64,000 bases of DNA, taken from positions 408,514-472,513 of the forward strand of contig JAVJVX010000003.1 of the NCBI GenBank assembly GCA_040220875.1, in the 5' to 3' direction. The notes under the pieces were generated by a model, which did no database searches, was not told the origin of the DNA, and saw only the letters and a list, made by a program, of their open reading frames with translations. This document shows, piece after piece, positions 27,653 through 36,167 of this stretch (positions are counted from its first letter, which is position 1; each line of letters starts with the position of its first letter). Source of the stretch: Alphaproteobacteria bacterium. Lineage in GTDB: Bacteria; Pseudomonadota; Alphaproteobacteria; JAVJVX01. The position numbers and the translations under genes were made by a program.

Positions 27653-28963
27653 ATGGTGTTTGATGAGGGTTTCAATTATCGCTGCCTGAAACGACTGGCG
27701 GCCGGTCTCCTGGCCGCCGCCCTCGGCCTCGGGCTCGCTTCGCCGAATGCGACAGCCCAGACATGCGGGGAAAAGGAAGTCTGTCCGGGCATCGTCCTGT
27801 CCGCTGCCAATCTGGACAGGCTGGAGGATGCGCGACTCGAAGGTCATCGCATAGGCGACGTCCTGACCGAGCGGGTCCGCTGGCAGATTGAAAAATTCGC
27901 GACCTCGCTGCGCCTTGTTCACAAGACACCTATCGCGCTCGACCCGCGTCATGTTGCCGCGACGGAAAACTATGCGGGGCGGGCGAGGCTCGATGACGCG
28001 ACCAAGCGCGTCGAGGGCTGGGTGGCGGGGGACCCGTTTCCCGACATTGATCCGGGCGATCCGGATGCCGGCTACAAGATCATCTGGAACCTGACCTATG
28101 GCCGCTCGCGCGGTTACGATCACGACCATCCCGGCATCTCGTTCCTGCTGGTGGATGCGGAGAGCGGACTGGAAAGGTTTCAGACCTGGGCGCTGCGTCG
28201 CCTCTTCATGAAGGGCCGGATCGCCGGCCCGCCGGTGATCGGCGACGGCGACACGCTCGAAAAGACTCTGCTCTACGCGCAGACACCCCAGGATATCAAG
28301 GGTTTGGGCTCGTTCTCCATCCGCTACGACACCGGCCGCCTGGACGATAGCTGGGCCTATGTCCGCGAGGTGCGCCGTACGCGGCGGCTGTCCGGCGGGG
28401 CATGGATGAACCCTATTGGCAGTACTGACGAACTGCAGGATGATTTCGGCAATTTCAACGCGTATCCCACGTGGTATGACGGCTACAAGCTCCTTGGCCG
28501 ACGTGACCTGCTCGTCGTGGCCCATGCCCAGGCCATCACGCCACCCGAAGGCGAGGACGATCCGGCTCGCCGCTTTCCCAATCTGGAACTCGATGCGTGG
28601 CCGCACTGGAACACGCTCGATAACTGGGAAGTCCGGCCGGTCTACGTCATCGACGCGACGCCGCCTTCCGAACACCCTTATAGCAAGCGTGTTCTCTACG
28701 TGGATGCGGAGAGCTGGTTTCCCTACATGGCGGAAGCCTATGACCATGCCGGCGAGTTCCACAAATGGATGATCCGCGCGTTCCGCTCATGGACGACCGA
28801 GGATCACCCCGACGGGGTCGCCGTCTGGCCGGAATGGGGAAACACGATCGATTTTCAGCGCATGCATGCGACGGTTTTTCGCGCCTCGCCTGATTGGCGC
28901 TACAATGTCGGCCTCGCGCCGGACGATGTGTCTCTGGCCGTGCTCGAGGCGGAAGGACGTTAG
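27653..28963 (+). CDS. DUF1329 outer-membrane-associated protein, intact copy
   Basis: ATG 27653 after GAGAGGGG gives 436 residues, with a probable signal peptide ending near residue 36 (after the hydrophobic run AAGLLAAALGLGLASPNATA). The mature part has the DUF1329 features: GDPFPDID, WNLTYGRSRGYDHD, RTRRLSGGAWMNPIG, and a C-terminal Trp/Tyr-rich beta region. The family has a LolA/LolB-like fold and is found beside hydrocarbon- and steroid-degradation genes, possibly handling lipophilic substrates in the periplasm. A second, broken copy is at 48032-49384. The divergent neighbour at 27436 shares its 216-base upstream region. Confidence 0.88.
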   Translation: MVFDEGFNYRCLKRLAAGLLAAALGLGLASPNATAQTCGEKEVCPGIVLSAANLDRLEDARLEGHRIGDVLTERVRWQIEKFATSLRLVHKTPIALDPRHVAATENYAGRARLDDATKRVEGWVAGDPFPDIDPGDPDAGYKIIWNLTYGRSRGYDHDHPGISFLLVDAESGLERFQTWALRRLFMKGRIAGPPVIGDGDTLEKTLLYAQTPQDIKGLGSFSIRYDTGRLDDSWAYVREVRRTRRLSGGAWMNPIGSTDELQDDFGNFNAYPTWYDGYKLLGRRDLLVVAHAQAITPPEGEDDPARRFPNLELDAWPHWNTLDNWEVRPVYVIDATPPSEHPYSKRVLYVDAESWFPYMAEAYDHAGEFHKWMIRAFRSWTTEDHPDGVAVWPEWGNTIDFQRMHATVFRASPDWRYNVGLAPDDVSLAVLEAEGR

Positions 28964-28973
28964 GGAGGAATGG

Positions 28974-30413
28974 ATGCCGGACGATAATGTATCCCGCCAT
29001 GGCCGGAACGAGCCCGGGGAGGTGGCAATCGACTGGGAAGAAATCGAGCGCTGGGACCGCGCTTACTATCTCCACAATGTTCAGGCCCAGGACAGCTACG
29101 TTTTCACGGGCGTGGAATACGTCGAGGGCAATTACCTGCACCTGGCCAATGGCGGCAAGCTCCTTGATTTTCAGAGCCAGTTGATCTCGGACAGTCTTGG
29201 CCACCGCCATCCCCGGATTCACGCCGAAATCCAAAAGGCGATGGGCCGCTATGGCCACGTGTTTTTCGGCATGGCGACCGATTATCGCGCCCGCGCGGCA
29301 AAGCTCATCATCGAGGATATTCTGGGCGGCGAGGACGGCTGGGCCGGCCGCCTGCGGATACTGTCCTCAGGCACGGAAGCGGTTGAATGCGCCATGACCA
29401 TGGCACGCCTTTACACCGGCCGGCCGATAGTCCTGACGCAAGTGCATTCGTATCACGGGATGATACCGGGTGCGACGCAGTTGCGCGGCTATCGCAGCAA
29501 TCTTACGCCGTCCGACGACCTGAACGTGGTTCGTGACGTGCCGGGCTTTCCGGGCGGGGGCTATATGCCGATCCCGGCGCCGGAATTCCCGGACTGGAAA
29601 AGCACCGGCCGCCTGCCGTCCATCGAATTCACGGAGCAGATCATCCGCGCCACGGGGCCGGGCAATATCGCGGCCATCATCACCGAACCGATGTTCGGTG
29701 CCGGCGGCTACATGCCTCACCCGGAATACATGCCCCAGATCCGTGATCTGTGCACGAAATACGATCTGCTCTGGATCGATGACGAAGTCATGTGCGGCTT
29801 CGGCCGGCTCGGCGAATGGTTCGCCTATGATCTTTACCGCGATCAGAGGCCTGGCGGGATCGCGCCCGACCTGATGGCGGTGGGCAAGGGGATCAACGGC
29901 TCCGCCCTGCCGGTGGGCGGCGTCGTGGCTAACAAGGAGGTGGGCGAATTCTTCGATCGCGCGCGATGGTGGAGCGGCAGCACGCATGACGCCCACCCGC
30001 TGGTCTGTGCCTCGATCGTGGGGGCCCTCGAGACCATGATCGAAGAGGACATGATTTCCCGCGTCAAGACGCTCGGCGCCTATGCGGCCGATCATCTCAT
30101 CCGGCTCGAGGAGAAGCATCCCTGCGTCGGGCTGGTGACGGGCGACGGCCTCTACTACGCCGTAGACTTGGTGGACGGCGATGGCGCGCCCATCGTCAGC
30201 GAAGACAGGTTCACGGCCTTCACGGGCGACCTCTCGAAACAGCCCAATTCCATCGTCTCGGCCGAATGTGCGGCGCGCGGCGTGTTCCTCGGTGGCTTTG
30301 TGCCCAACACGATCAAGGTGGCGCCGCCCTTCACGATTACCGAGGCGGAGATCGATACCGGCATGGCCGCCTTCGACGCCGCGCTCGATGCCATCGACAA
30401 GGCTTATTGCTGA
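28974..30413 (+). CDS. Class III (PLP-dependent) aminotransferase
   Basis: ATG 28974 follows GGGAGGA and gives 479 residues. Features of the class III fold are the SSGTEAVECAMTMAR phosphate-binding segment, LLWIDDEVMCGFGR with the cofactor-binding aspartate, and the Schiff-base lysine in LMAVGKGING (about residue 304). Substrates of such omega-aminotransferases are amino acids, diamines or amino-aldehydes. It begins 10 bases after the DUF1329 gene, so the two are likely co-transcribed. It could remove the amino group of a degradation intermediate, but the substrate is not visible. Confidence 0.92.
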   Translation: MPDDNVSRHGRNEPGEVAIDWEEIERWDRAYYLHNVQAQDSYVFTGVEYVEGNYLHLANGGKLLDFQSQLISDSLGHRHPRIHAEIQKAMGRYGHVFFGMATDYRARAAKLIIEDILGGEDGWAGRLRILSSGTEAVECAMTMARLYTGRPIVLTQVHSYHGMIPGATQLRGYRSNLTPSDDLNVVRDVPGFPGGGYMPIPAPEFPDWKSTGRLPSIEFTEQIIRATGPGNIAAIITEPMFGAGGYMPHPEYMPQIRDLCTKYDLLWIDDEVMCGFGRLGEWFAYDLYRDQRPGGIAPDLMAVGKGINGSALPVGGVVANKEVGEFFDRARWWSGSTHDAHPLVCASIVGALETMIEEDMISRVKTLGAYAADHLIRLEEKHPCVGLVTGDGLYYAVDLVDGDGAPIVSEDRFTAFTGDLSKQPNSIVSAECAARGVFLGGFVPNTIKVAPPFTITEAEIDTGMAAFDAALDAIDKAYC

Positions 30414-30673
30414 GGCCGGACGTCCGGCGGCTGTCGGTAGCGAGCCTGCGCCAGGCGCAGCAGCGTCCACAACTCGTCGCGGCTGGTCCCGTTGCGCCGG
30501 AGCACGAGCGACGTCAGCGGCTCGTCAATGAGCTCCGCGAGGCCGGGCTCCGATCCGCCAATCTCGAAGCGGCTGTCGGCCTTGCGCAGCCCGGCCGGCA
30601 GGCCCGGTGGGTGCTCGGGGGATGGCGATGGACGCGCCGGTTTTCGTCGCCACAAATTGTCCAGGAGCTTCAT
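30404..30673 (-). CDS. Small hypothetical protein
   Basis: Starting at ATG 30673 (MKLLDNLWRRKPAR) the protein has 89 residues, with a basic N-terminus and a helical ELWTLLRLAQARYRQ C-terminus. The start has an AAAGGA-like site upstream. Its 3' end overlaps the aminotransferase 3' end by 10 bases. It has no recognised domain. It could be real or spurious. Confidence 0.4.
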   Translation of the reverse strand: MKLLDNLWRRKPARPSPSPEHPPGLPAGLRKADSRFEIGGSEPGLAELIDEPLTSLVLRRNGTSRDELWTLLRLAQARYRQPPDVRPQQ

Positions 30674-30808
30674 ACCCGTCGATCCTTTCACCCCGTCGGG
30701 GGAACAAGGTTGTCATCGCAAACGGGTGTTCGGGCCCAACGGCCCCGAGAGGATCATGCTAGGACTGTTCGGACGGCATTCCTATGACGGGAAGGGCGGT
30801 CAGGCGGG

Positions 30809-30848
30809 TTATCCACATGAATCTTCTTTATTCACAGGGTGTGGATAG
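30809..30848. promoter_or_regulatory. Cluster of three DnaA-box sequences
   Basis: TTATCCACA at 30809-30817 and TTATTCACA at 30828-30836 both match the DnaA-box consensus TTATNCACA. TGTGGATAG at 30840-30848 is the reverse orientation with one mismatch. All three lie within 40 bases of an otherwise gene-free interval between the small ORF and the AraC-type gene. Whether this is a DnaA-binding or replication-related site is unknown. Confidence 0.6.
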
Positions 30849-30874
30849 TTTGAACCGGGGCCGGTGCCGGACCT

Positions 30875-31867
30875 TCAGCGATTGATGCGCCGCAACGTGA
30901 CGGATGGGGCCTCGCCGAACCTGCGCCCGTAATCGGCCGCAAAACGGCCCATGTGAGAGAAATGCCATTTCAGGGCGATATCGATCACTCTGGCCCGGCC
31001 CGGATCGGCCGCGGCCAACTCGGCCCGGGCGCGCTCGAGACGCACCTGCTTGAGGAAGGCCATCGGTCCCTGTCCGCGATAGGCCCGAAAGCCTGCGAAA
31101 AGAGAGCGGGCGCTGACGCCGGAAACGGTGACAAGGTCCTCGATCGTGATCTCGCGCCCGGCATGGGCATGGATGTAATCCTCGGCCCGCTTGACGTAAT
31201 AGGGGCTGGGGCCAGCCGCTTCCCGCTCCATCATCGCCGAATAATTGTGCCGCTGGCTGCCGACCAGCGTGGCCAGCAGCAGGTCCTCGAACTGGCGTGA
31301 CAACATTCCCTTGCGGGCGGCCGAGGCGGGTCGGGCCAGCTCGTCGCAGATCATGGTCAGAATCCTTCGCCAACTCTGCGCCTCGCCCCGTGATACGTCC
31401 ATCGCGAGATCGAATTCGACAGGGCGCCGGATCCGGATGCCGAGGCAGTTGCCGACGAAACGTTCCAGCGTCATGCGCGGCACCTGGACTGTCAGCGAGG
31501 CGCAATCCCCCATCCACTCGATCGATAACGGCAGGTGTGGAGAACACACTGTCGCGGCGCCTTGTCCCGTCTCGGCCGTCTGACTGCCGAGGGACACACG
31601 CATGCTGCCCGTAAGAGGCATCTGGATCAGATAGAAATCCTCGAGCGGCCCTGGTCCCACGAACACATCGCCACCATAGGTCAGATAGTTGAGTGAAACT
31701 TCGCCCAGCTCGACCCGGTTCTGGACAGCGTGCAGCCGGCGCTCGCCCGCCAGAAATTCGAGCCGGTGCGGCTTGAACACGTTGCCGACCACGTCACGCG
31801 CCTCGTCCAGATCGGTCGACCGGAAGAGCGGCTTATGGGAAAGGGGTATCGACGACGACTCGCGCAC
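30875..31867 (-). CDS. AraC-family transcriptional regulator
   Basis: The 330-residue protein starts at GTG 31867 with AGGAGG upstream. The N-terminal 200 residues match the AraC-binding-like domain of XylS/AndR-type regulators (LNYLTYGGDVFVGPGPLEDFYLIQMPLTG). The C-terminal part has two helix-turn-helix motifs (EITIEDLVTVSGVSARSLFAGF and ALKWHFSHMGRFAADYGRRFGE). Such regulators activate aromatic catabolism in response to a benzoate-like inducer. It is divergent from the SDR/StyA-like gene pair, its probable target. Confidence 0.9.
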   Translation of the reverse strand: MRESSSIPLSHKPLFRSTDLDEARDVVGNVFKPHRLEFLAGERRLHAVQNRVELGEVSLNYLTYGGDVFVGPGPLEDFYLIQMPLTGSMRVSLGSQTAETGQGAATVCSPHLPLSIEWMGDCASLTVQVPRMTLERFVGNCLGIRIRRPVEFDLAMDVSRGEAQSWRRILTMICDELARPASAARKGMLSRQFEDLLLATLVGSQRHNYSAMMEREAAGPSPYYVKRAEDYIHAHAGREITIEDLVTVSGVSARSLFAGFRAYRGQGPMAFLKQVRLERARAELAAADPGRARVIDIALKWHFSHMGRFAADYGRRFGEAPSVTLRRINR

Positions 31868-32193
31868 GGCTGTTCCGCCTCCTGACTGAGAGCCTTCGCT
31901 GCCTCGATCCTAGGGGCTGGCGGGGCTGGGTCAAGCGATCCACCATGACCGCCGGGCGCAGGCCGGCCCCTTGTTCTTGCAGCCGCCGGCCCCGTCCTGC
32001 AGCCCCAGGATAGAGCGCGGCGCCGGGCGGCCTAAGCTGGCGGCCTGGGCTGGATGGCCTGGGCTGGATGGCCTGGGCTGGGCGGGCGAGGGTCGGCCAT
32101 GGGCGATCCGGCAGATGTTCCGGGGTCGTGCGCCATGCGAGACTGGCGTGGAGGCCGCGCTGCTGCGGCCGCTCATGGTCAAGGGGAGAGGAC
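31868..32193. other. Divergent intergenic region with a 14-base minisatellite
   Basis: The 326 bases between the AraC-type gene and the SDR gene hold no credible gene. They should contain both promoters, but no convincing -35/-10 pair is seen. The middle is GC-rich and repetitive (see 32044-32085). The ribosome-binding site AAGGGGAGAGG of the SDR lies at the right end. Confidence 0.6.
32044..32085 (+). repeat. Three copies of a 14-base tandem repeat
   Basis: CCTGGGCTGGATGG occurs twice exactly (32044-32057, 32058-32071), followed by a third copy with two changes (CCTGGGCTGGGCGG, 32072-32085). It lies in the promoter region of the SDR gene, about 110 bases upstream of the start. Confidence 0.85.
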
Positions 32194-32982
32194 ATGAAGG
32201 GTTTGGATGGGAAAACGGCGATCGTCACCGGGGGCGCGCAAAGTCTTGGCGCCGGTGTCGTCGCCGCCCTCAAAGAGGCCGGAGTGAATGTCGTGATTGC
32301 CGACATTGCCGAAGAACAGGGCGCGGCGCTGGCCGACCGGCTGGGCGAGACAGTGGTCTTCAAACACACGGATCTGCGAAGCGACGATGATATCAGGGCA
32401 TGTGTCTCGACCGCGGTCGACAAGTTTGGCGGCATCGATTTTCTCATCAATGTCGCCTGCTCATATCTGGATGACGGGCCCAACTCGCCCCGGGCGGACT
32501 GGCTGACGTCGCTCGACATAAATTTTGTCGGCCATGTTGTCCTGATGCAGGAGGCTCTGCCTCACATGAAGAAACGCGGCGGCGGGGCGATCGTGAATTT
32601 CAGCTCCATCAGCGCCCGCGTCGCGCAGCCGGGCCGCTGGCTCTACCCGGTCAGCAAGGCGGCGATCACCCAGCTGACACGTAACCAGGCCATGGACCTG
32701 GCCCAGTACAACATTCGCGTGAACTCGGTATCGCCGGGCTGGATCTGGTGCCGGCTGATGTCCGAGGTGACGAATGACGACAAGGCAAAGACGAACAGCG
32801 TCGCCGCTCCCTTCCATATGCTTGGACGCGTCGGCGAGGCGGGCGAGGTGGCGGATGTCGTGCTTTTTCTCTGCTCCGACCACGCGTCCTTCGTGACCGG
32901 TGCCAATTACGATGTGGATGGCGGTTATGGCGCGCTGGGGCCGGAAGGGCGCGAGCCGGCCATTCCCAAGCTGATGGAATAG
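32194..32982 (+). CDS. Short-chain dehydrogenase/reductase (active-site intact)
   Basis: ATG 32194 follows AAGGGGAGAGG and gives 262 residues. The Rossmann motif is TGGAQSLGAG near residue 12, followed by the NAG-equivalent NVACSY. The catalytic Ser is in NFSSIS and the YxxxK motif in WLYPVSKAAI. SDRs oxidise dihydrodiols or alcohols with NAD(P). The gene is followed after 46 bases by the StyA-like monooxygenase, and the AraC-type regulator is divergent. It may dehydrogenate the product of a ring oxygenase. Confidence 0.9.
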   Translation: MKGLDGKTAIVTGGAQSLGAGVVAALKEAGVNVVIADIAEEQGAALADRLGETVVFKHTDLRSDDDIRACVSTAVDKFGGIDFLINVACSYLDDGPNSPRADWLTSLDINFVGHVVLMQEALPHMKKRGGGAIVNFSSISARVAQPGRWLYPVSKAAITQLTRNQAMDLAQYNIRVNSVSPGWIWCRLMSEVTNDDKAKTNSVAAPFHMLGRVGEAGEVADVVLFLCSDHASFVTGANYDVDGGYGALGPEGREPAIPKLME

Positions 32983-33028
32983 GCCGACCGCCGGACGCTG
33001 GTTCGGCCAGGAGGCCAGGAGGAGAGAG

Positions 33029-34261
33029 ATGCGTAAAATCAGCATTCTGGGCGGTGGGCAAAGCGGCCTTCAGATCGGCTTTGGCCTCTTGCGCGAGGGC
33101 TATGACGTGACGGTCATGACGAACCGCACGGCCGAGGAAGTCCGTGATGGCCGTGTTCTGTCCAGCCAGTGCATGTTTCACACCGCCCTTCAGAATGAGC
33201 GGAATATCGGGATCAACGACTGGGAAGACGCCTGTCCGCCGGTCGAGGGGATCGAGTTCAACATCGTCGGCGAAAATGGTGACCGGGCGCTGCACTGGGC
33301 GCATCGGCTCGATCACTACGCACAATCCGTCGATCAGCGCGTCAAGATCCCGGGTTGGATGCGCCGGTTCGAGCGGGAGGGCGGCAAGCTGGTGATCGCC
33401 GACGCCGGAATTGACGAGTTGGATAACATGGCGCACGAGTCCGATCTGGTTCTCGTCGCGAGCGGCAAGGGCGAAATCGGCCGCCTGTTCGAGCGCGATG
33501 ACGAAAAATCCGATTTCGACAAGCCGATGCGGGCGCTGGCTCTGAGCTATGTCAACAACATGACGCCCCGTCCAGACCACTCGACCGTCTGCTTCAATGT
33601 CATTCCCGGCGTTGGCGAGTATTTCGTGTTTCCGGCGCTGACGACAACGGGGCCGTGCGAGATCATGGTGATGGAGGGCATCGTGGGCGGCCCCATGGAC
33701 ACGGTCTGGCAGGACGTCAAAACGCCGGCCGACCATCTGGCGGCGAGCAAATGGATCCTCGAGACATACATTCCGTGGGAAGCGGAGCGCTGCCGCAAGA
33801 TCGAGTTGACCGATCCCAACGGCATCCTGGCCGGCCGCTTTCCCCCCACGATTCGCAAGCCCGTGGCACGGCTGCCATCCGGCCGGACGGTCATGGGCGT
33901 TGCTGATACGGTGGTGCTGAACGACCCGCTGACCGGGCAGGGCTCGAACAATGCCAGCAAATGCGCCCGGATCGTAACCGAGTCCATTCTCCAGCGGGGC
34001 GCGCGTGCCTTCGATGAAGAATGGATGCAGGCCACTTTCGACCGCTACTGGGATTACGCGCGATGGGTGGTGAAATGGACCAGCGCCTTCCTGGTGGAGC
34101 CGCAGGAGCCAATCCCGAGCATCCTGGGTGCGGCTCAGGAGATGCCGGAACTCGCCCGCATCATCGCCAACGGTTTCGACAATCCGCCCGATTTTTTCCC
34201 GTGGCTGGTCGATGCGGTGGCCGCACAGATGAAGCTCAAGGATTTGAACCGGGCCGCCTAG
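33029..34261 (+). CDS. StyA-like FAD-dependent monooxygenase (group E type)
   Basis: The 410-residue protein starts with MRKISILGGGQSGLQIGFGL, an FAD-binding GxGxxG segment with the GGGQSGLQ sequence of styrene/indole monooxygenase StyA. Further segments are TVMTNRTAEEVRDGR and the C-terminal flavin contact LNDPLTGQGSNNASKCA. StyA-type enzymes need FADH2 from a separate StyB reductase, and none is encoded nearby. Epoxidation or hydroxylation of an aromatic side chain or indole-like ring is plausible. GGAGGAGAGAG precedes the start. Confidence 0.85.
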   Translation: MRKISILGGGQSGLQIGFGLLREGYDVTVMTNRTAEEVRDGRVLSSQCMFHTALQNERNIGINDWEDACPPVEGIEFNIVGENGDRALHWAHRLDHYAQSVDQRVKIPGWMRRFEREGGKLVIADAGIDELDNMAHESDLVLVASGKGEIGRLFERDDEKSDFDKPMRALALSYVNNMTPRPDHSTVCFNVIPGVGEYFVFPALTTTGPCEIMVMEGIVGGPMDTVWQDVKTPADHLAASKWILETYIPWEAERCRKIELTDPNGILAGRFPPTIRKPVARLPSGRTVMGVADTVVLNDPLTGQGSNNASKCARIVTESILQRGARAFDEEWMQATFDRYWDYARWVVKWTSAFLVEPQEPIPSILGAAQEMPELARIIANGFDNPPDFFPWLVDAVAAQMKLKDLNRAA

Positions 34262-34267
34262 CCGGGC

Positions 34268-35470
34268 CTAGCCAGATCGCCGCAGGGCAGCGATGCCGGG
34301 CAGGTCCCGCCCTTCGATCCATTCGAGGAAAGCGCCGCCCGCGCTCGAGACATAGGTCATCCGATCCAGCACCTCGGCGTGGCCGAGCGCGGCCACCGTA
34401 TCGCCACCGCCGGCCACGCTGACGAGACCCGATGTCGTCGTGAGCGCGGCCACCGCAGTCGCTATCGCATTCGTCGCGGCATCAAAGGGCGGTACCTCGA
34501 AGGCGCCAAGCGGCCCGTTCCACAGCAGCGTGTGGCAGCGCTCCAGCTCGGTGCGGATCGCCTGCACACTCCTGGGCCCTATATCCAGAATCATGTCTTC
34601 CGCGCCGACGCCGTTGATGGCCACGGTGCGGGTTGCGACACCGGGAGCGAGCTTTCCCGCGACCACTGAATCCAGGGGCAGGATCAGCCTGCAGCCCCGC
34701 TCGCGGGCGCGCGTCTCGATCTCGCGTGCCGTTTCGGTCATGTCCTTTTCGACGAGGGACCGTCCGACAGGACGTCCGTCGGCAGCAAGGAATGTGTTGG
34801 CCATGGCGCCGCCGATGATCAGAACATCCACCTTGCCGATCAGGTGCAGGAGCACGGCGATCTTGGTCGAGACCTTGGCCCCGCCGACGATGGCGGCCAC
34901 CGGATGCCGTGGATTTCCCAGCGCGCTTTCGAGCGCGGCAATCTCACGCTCCATGAGCCGACCCGCAACTGCCGGCAACACATGAGCCAGCCCCTCGGTC
35001 GAGGCGTGCGCCCGATGTGCGGCCGAAAATGCATCATTGACGTAAAGATCGCCCAGTTCGGCCAGTGCCGTGACGAAGTCCGGGTCGTTCTTCTCTTCAC
35101 CCGGATCGAAACGCAGGTTCTCGAGCAGCAGCACCTCGCCGTCGTCCAGAGCCGCCACCGCGGTGGCGGCCACCGATCCCCTCCAGGCGGGGCAGAACTT
35201 CACCGGCCGCCCGTTCAGCGCCCGCGCCAGGACTGGCGCGACGGGTTCGAGCGACAAGTCTGGATCGAGCTTGCCCCTGGGCCTTCCGAAGTGAGAGAGC
35301 ACGATCACCCGCGCACCCTTCTTCGCAAGCTCGCCAATGGTCTCGGCCGCGCCGCGAATGCGGGTGTCATCGCTTATTTCGCCGTCGGACATGGGCACAT
35401 TGAGATCGGCCCGGACCAGAACGCGGCGGCCGGATATGGGGATATCGTCGAGGGTGGGAAAATTGGGCAT
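34268..35470 (-). CDS. pgk: Phosphoglycerate kinase
   Basis: The protein starting at 35470 is 400 residues long, full family length; the open frame upstream to 35842 is not part of it. Conserved segments include VRADLNVP near residue 20, LSHFGRPRG near 60, the LLLENLRF segment, IVGGAKVSTK, and the nucleotide-binding VAGGGDTVAALG near 360. It catalyses ATP formation from 1,3-bisphosphoglycerate in glycolysis. A lone pgk without gapdh in the middle of a catabolic region is unusual. It follows a DUF427 gene by 80 bases on the same strand. Confidence 0.95.
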   Translation of the reverse strand: MPNFPTLDDIPISGRRVLVRADLNVPMSDGEISDDTRIRGAAETIGELAKKGARVIVLSHFGRPRGKLDPDLSLEPVAPVLARALNGRPVKFCPAWRGSVAATAVAALDDGEVLLLENLRFDPGEEKNDPDFVTALAELGDLYVNDAFSAAHRAHASTEGLAHVLPAVAGRLMEREIAALESALGNPRHPVAAIVGGAKVSTKIAVLLHLIGKVDVLIIGGAMANTFLAADGRPVGRSLVEKDMTETAREIETRARERGCRLILPLDSVVAGKLAPGVATRTVAINGVGAEDMILDIGPRSVQAIRTELERCHTLLWNGPLGAFEVPPFDAATNAIATAVAALTTTSGLVSVAGGGDTVAALGHAEVLDRMTYVSSAGGAFLEWIEGRDLPGIAALRRSG

Positions 35471-35550
35471 GGCCGGATGGAGCCGTTCTGTTTGATTTCG
35501 GAGCAGGGTCTTTATTACCCCAAGACGGGGGCGGCGCAACCGCCGGCCAC

Positions 35551-36045
35551 CTACCAGGCCTCGCTGCCCGGGACGCCCTTGAAGGGTCCCGTGAGATTGG
35601 CCGTGATCCAGCCGCCATAATACCGGCCCGGTTGCGGGATCACCTCTTCCTCCCCGACAAAGCAATGGTCGACCGCCTGGGCATAGAAGGCGAAATATCC
35701 CGCGATCTCCTCGAATGCGGGCCGGGGCCGGGGGTAGGACCAGGCCGCCAGCGTCGCCCGCCGGTCCCCCGACGCCACATCCCAGTAATCGGCCCGCCCC
35801 TTCCATTCGCAAAGCGTGTGATGCCGGGCCGGGACGAGGCACTCGCGTCGCACGTCCAGGGCGGGAACATAGTAGCTGGGCGGCGAGTTGGTCTCGATGA
35901 TCCGGCGCGCGCGGCGCGTTTCGGCGAGCACCCGGCCGGCGAACTCCACCCGGATCGCCTGCGGAACCGGCTCGATCCGGGGCGGACGCGGATAATCCCG
36001 GACAGATTCGGGCGCTAAAGGGGGTGAATCCGGGAGAGAAGCCAT
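35551..36045 (-). CDS. DUF427 domain protein
   Basis: The 164-residue protein has the DUF427 signature: VRVEFAGRVLAETRRA-like opening (residues 31-46), YYVPALDVRRECL, HTLCEWKGRADYWDV, and AWSYPRPRPAFEEIAGYFAFY. The family is widespread in bacteria and actinobacteria and has no proven function. The gene is divergent from the extradiol dioxygenase operon, with 122 bases between them, and upstream of pgk. Confidence 0.88.
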   Translation of the reverse strand: MASLPDSPPLAPESVRDYPRPPRIEPVPQAIRVEFAGRVLAETRRARRIIETNSPPSYYVPALDVRRECLVPARHHTLCEWKGRADYWDVASGDRRATLAAWSYPRPRPAFEEIAGYFAFYAQAVDHCFVGEEEVIPQPGRYYGGWITANLTGPFKGVPGSEAW

Positions 36046-36098
36046 GCCATTATCGCCGTGACCGCCAGGAGAGGGCGCGGCCGGTGGCCCTGGTAATA

Positions 36099-36112
36099 AA
36101 AAATTGCCTTAA
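36099..36112 (-). promoter_or_regulatory. TTAAGGCAATTTTT motif, copy 1
   Basis: Read on the minus strand the 14 bases are TTAAGGCAATTTTT, identical to the plus-strand motif at 40727-40740. The surrounding 22 bases form an imperfect AT-rich palindrome (AAAAATT...AATTTTT arms). The motif lies about 56 bases upstream of the extradiol dioxygenase start. It may be a regulator site common to two catabolic operons. Confidence 0.45.
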
Positions 36113-36167
36113 AAATTTTTCCAAGTGCGTTAAAGTCTTGGTGTGAATTCATGCGCAGGAGGTTTTG

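Noticed and set aside
27437..28762. N-terminal extension of the dimethylformamidase-like frame
   Set aside because: The frame stays open but overlaps the DUF1329 gene on the other strand, and the translated extension has no domain. The protein already has full family length from 27436.
35471..35842. N-terminal extension of pgk
   Set aside because: Phosphoglycerate kinase begins at 35470, at the usual length, and the extension covers part of the DUF427 gene in another frame.
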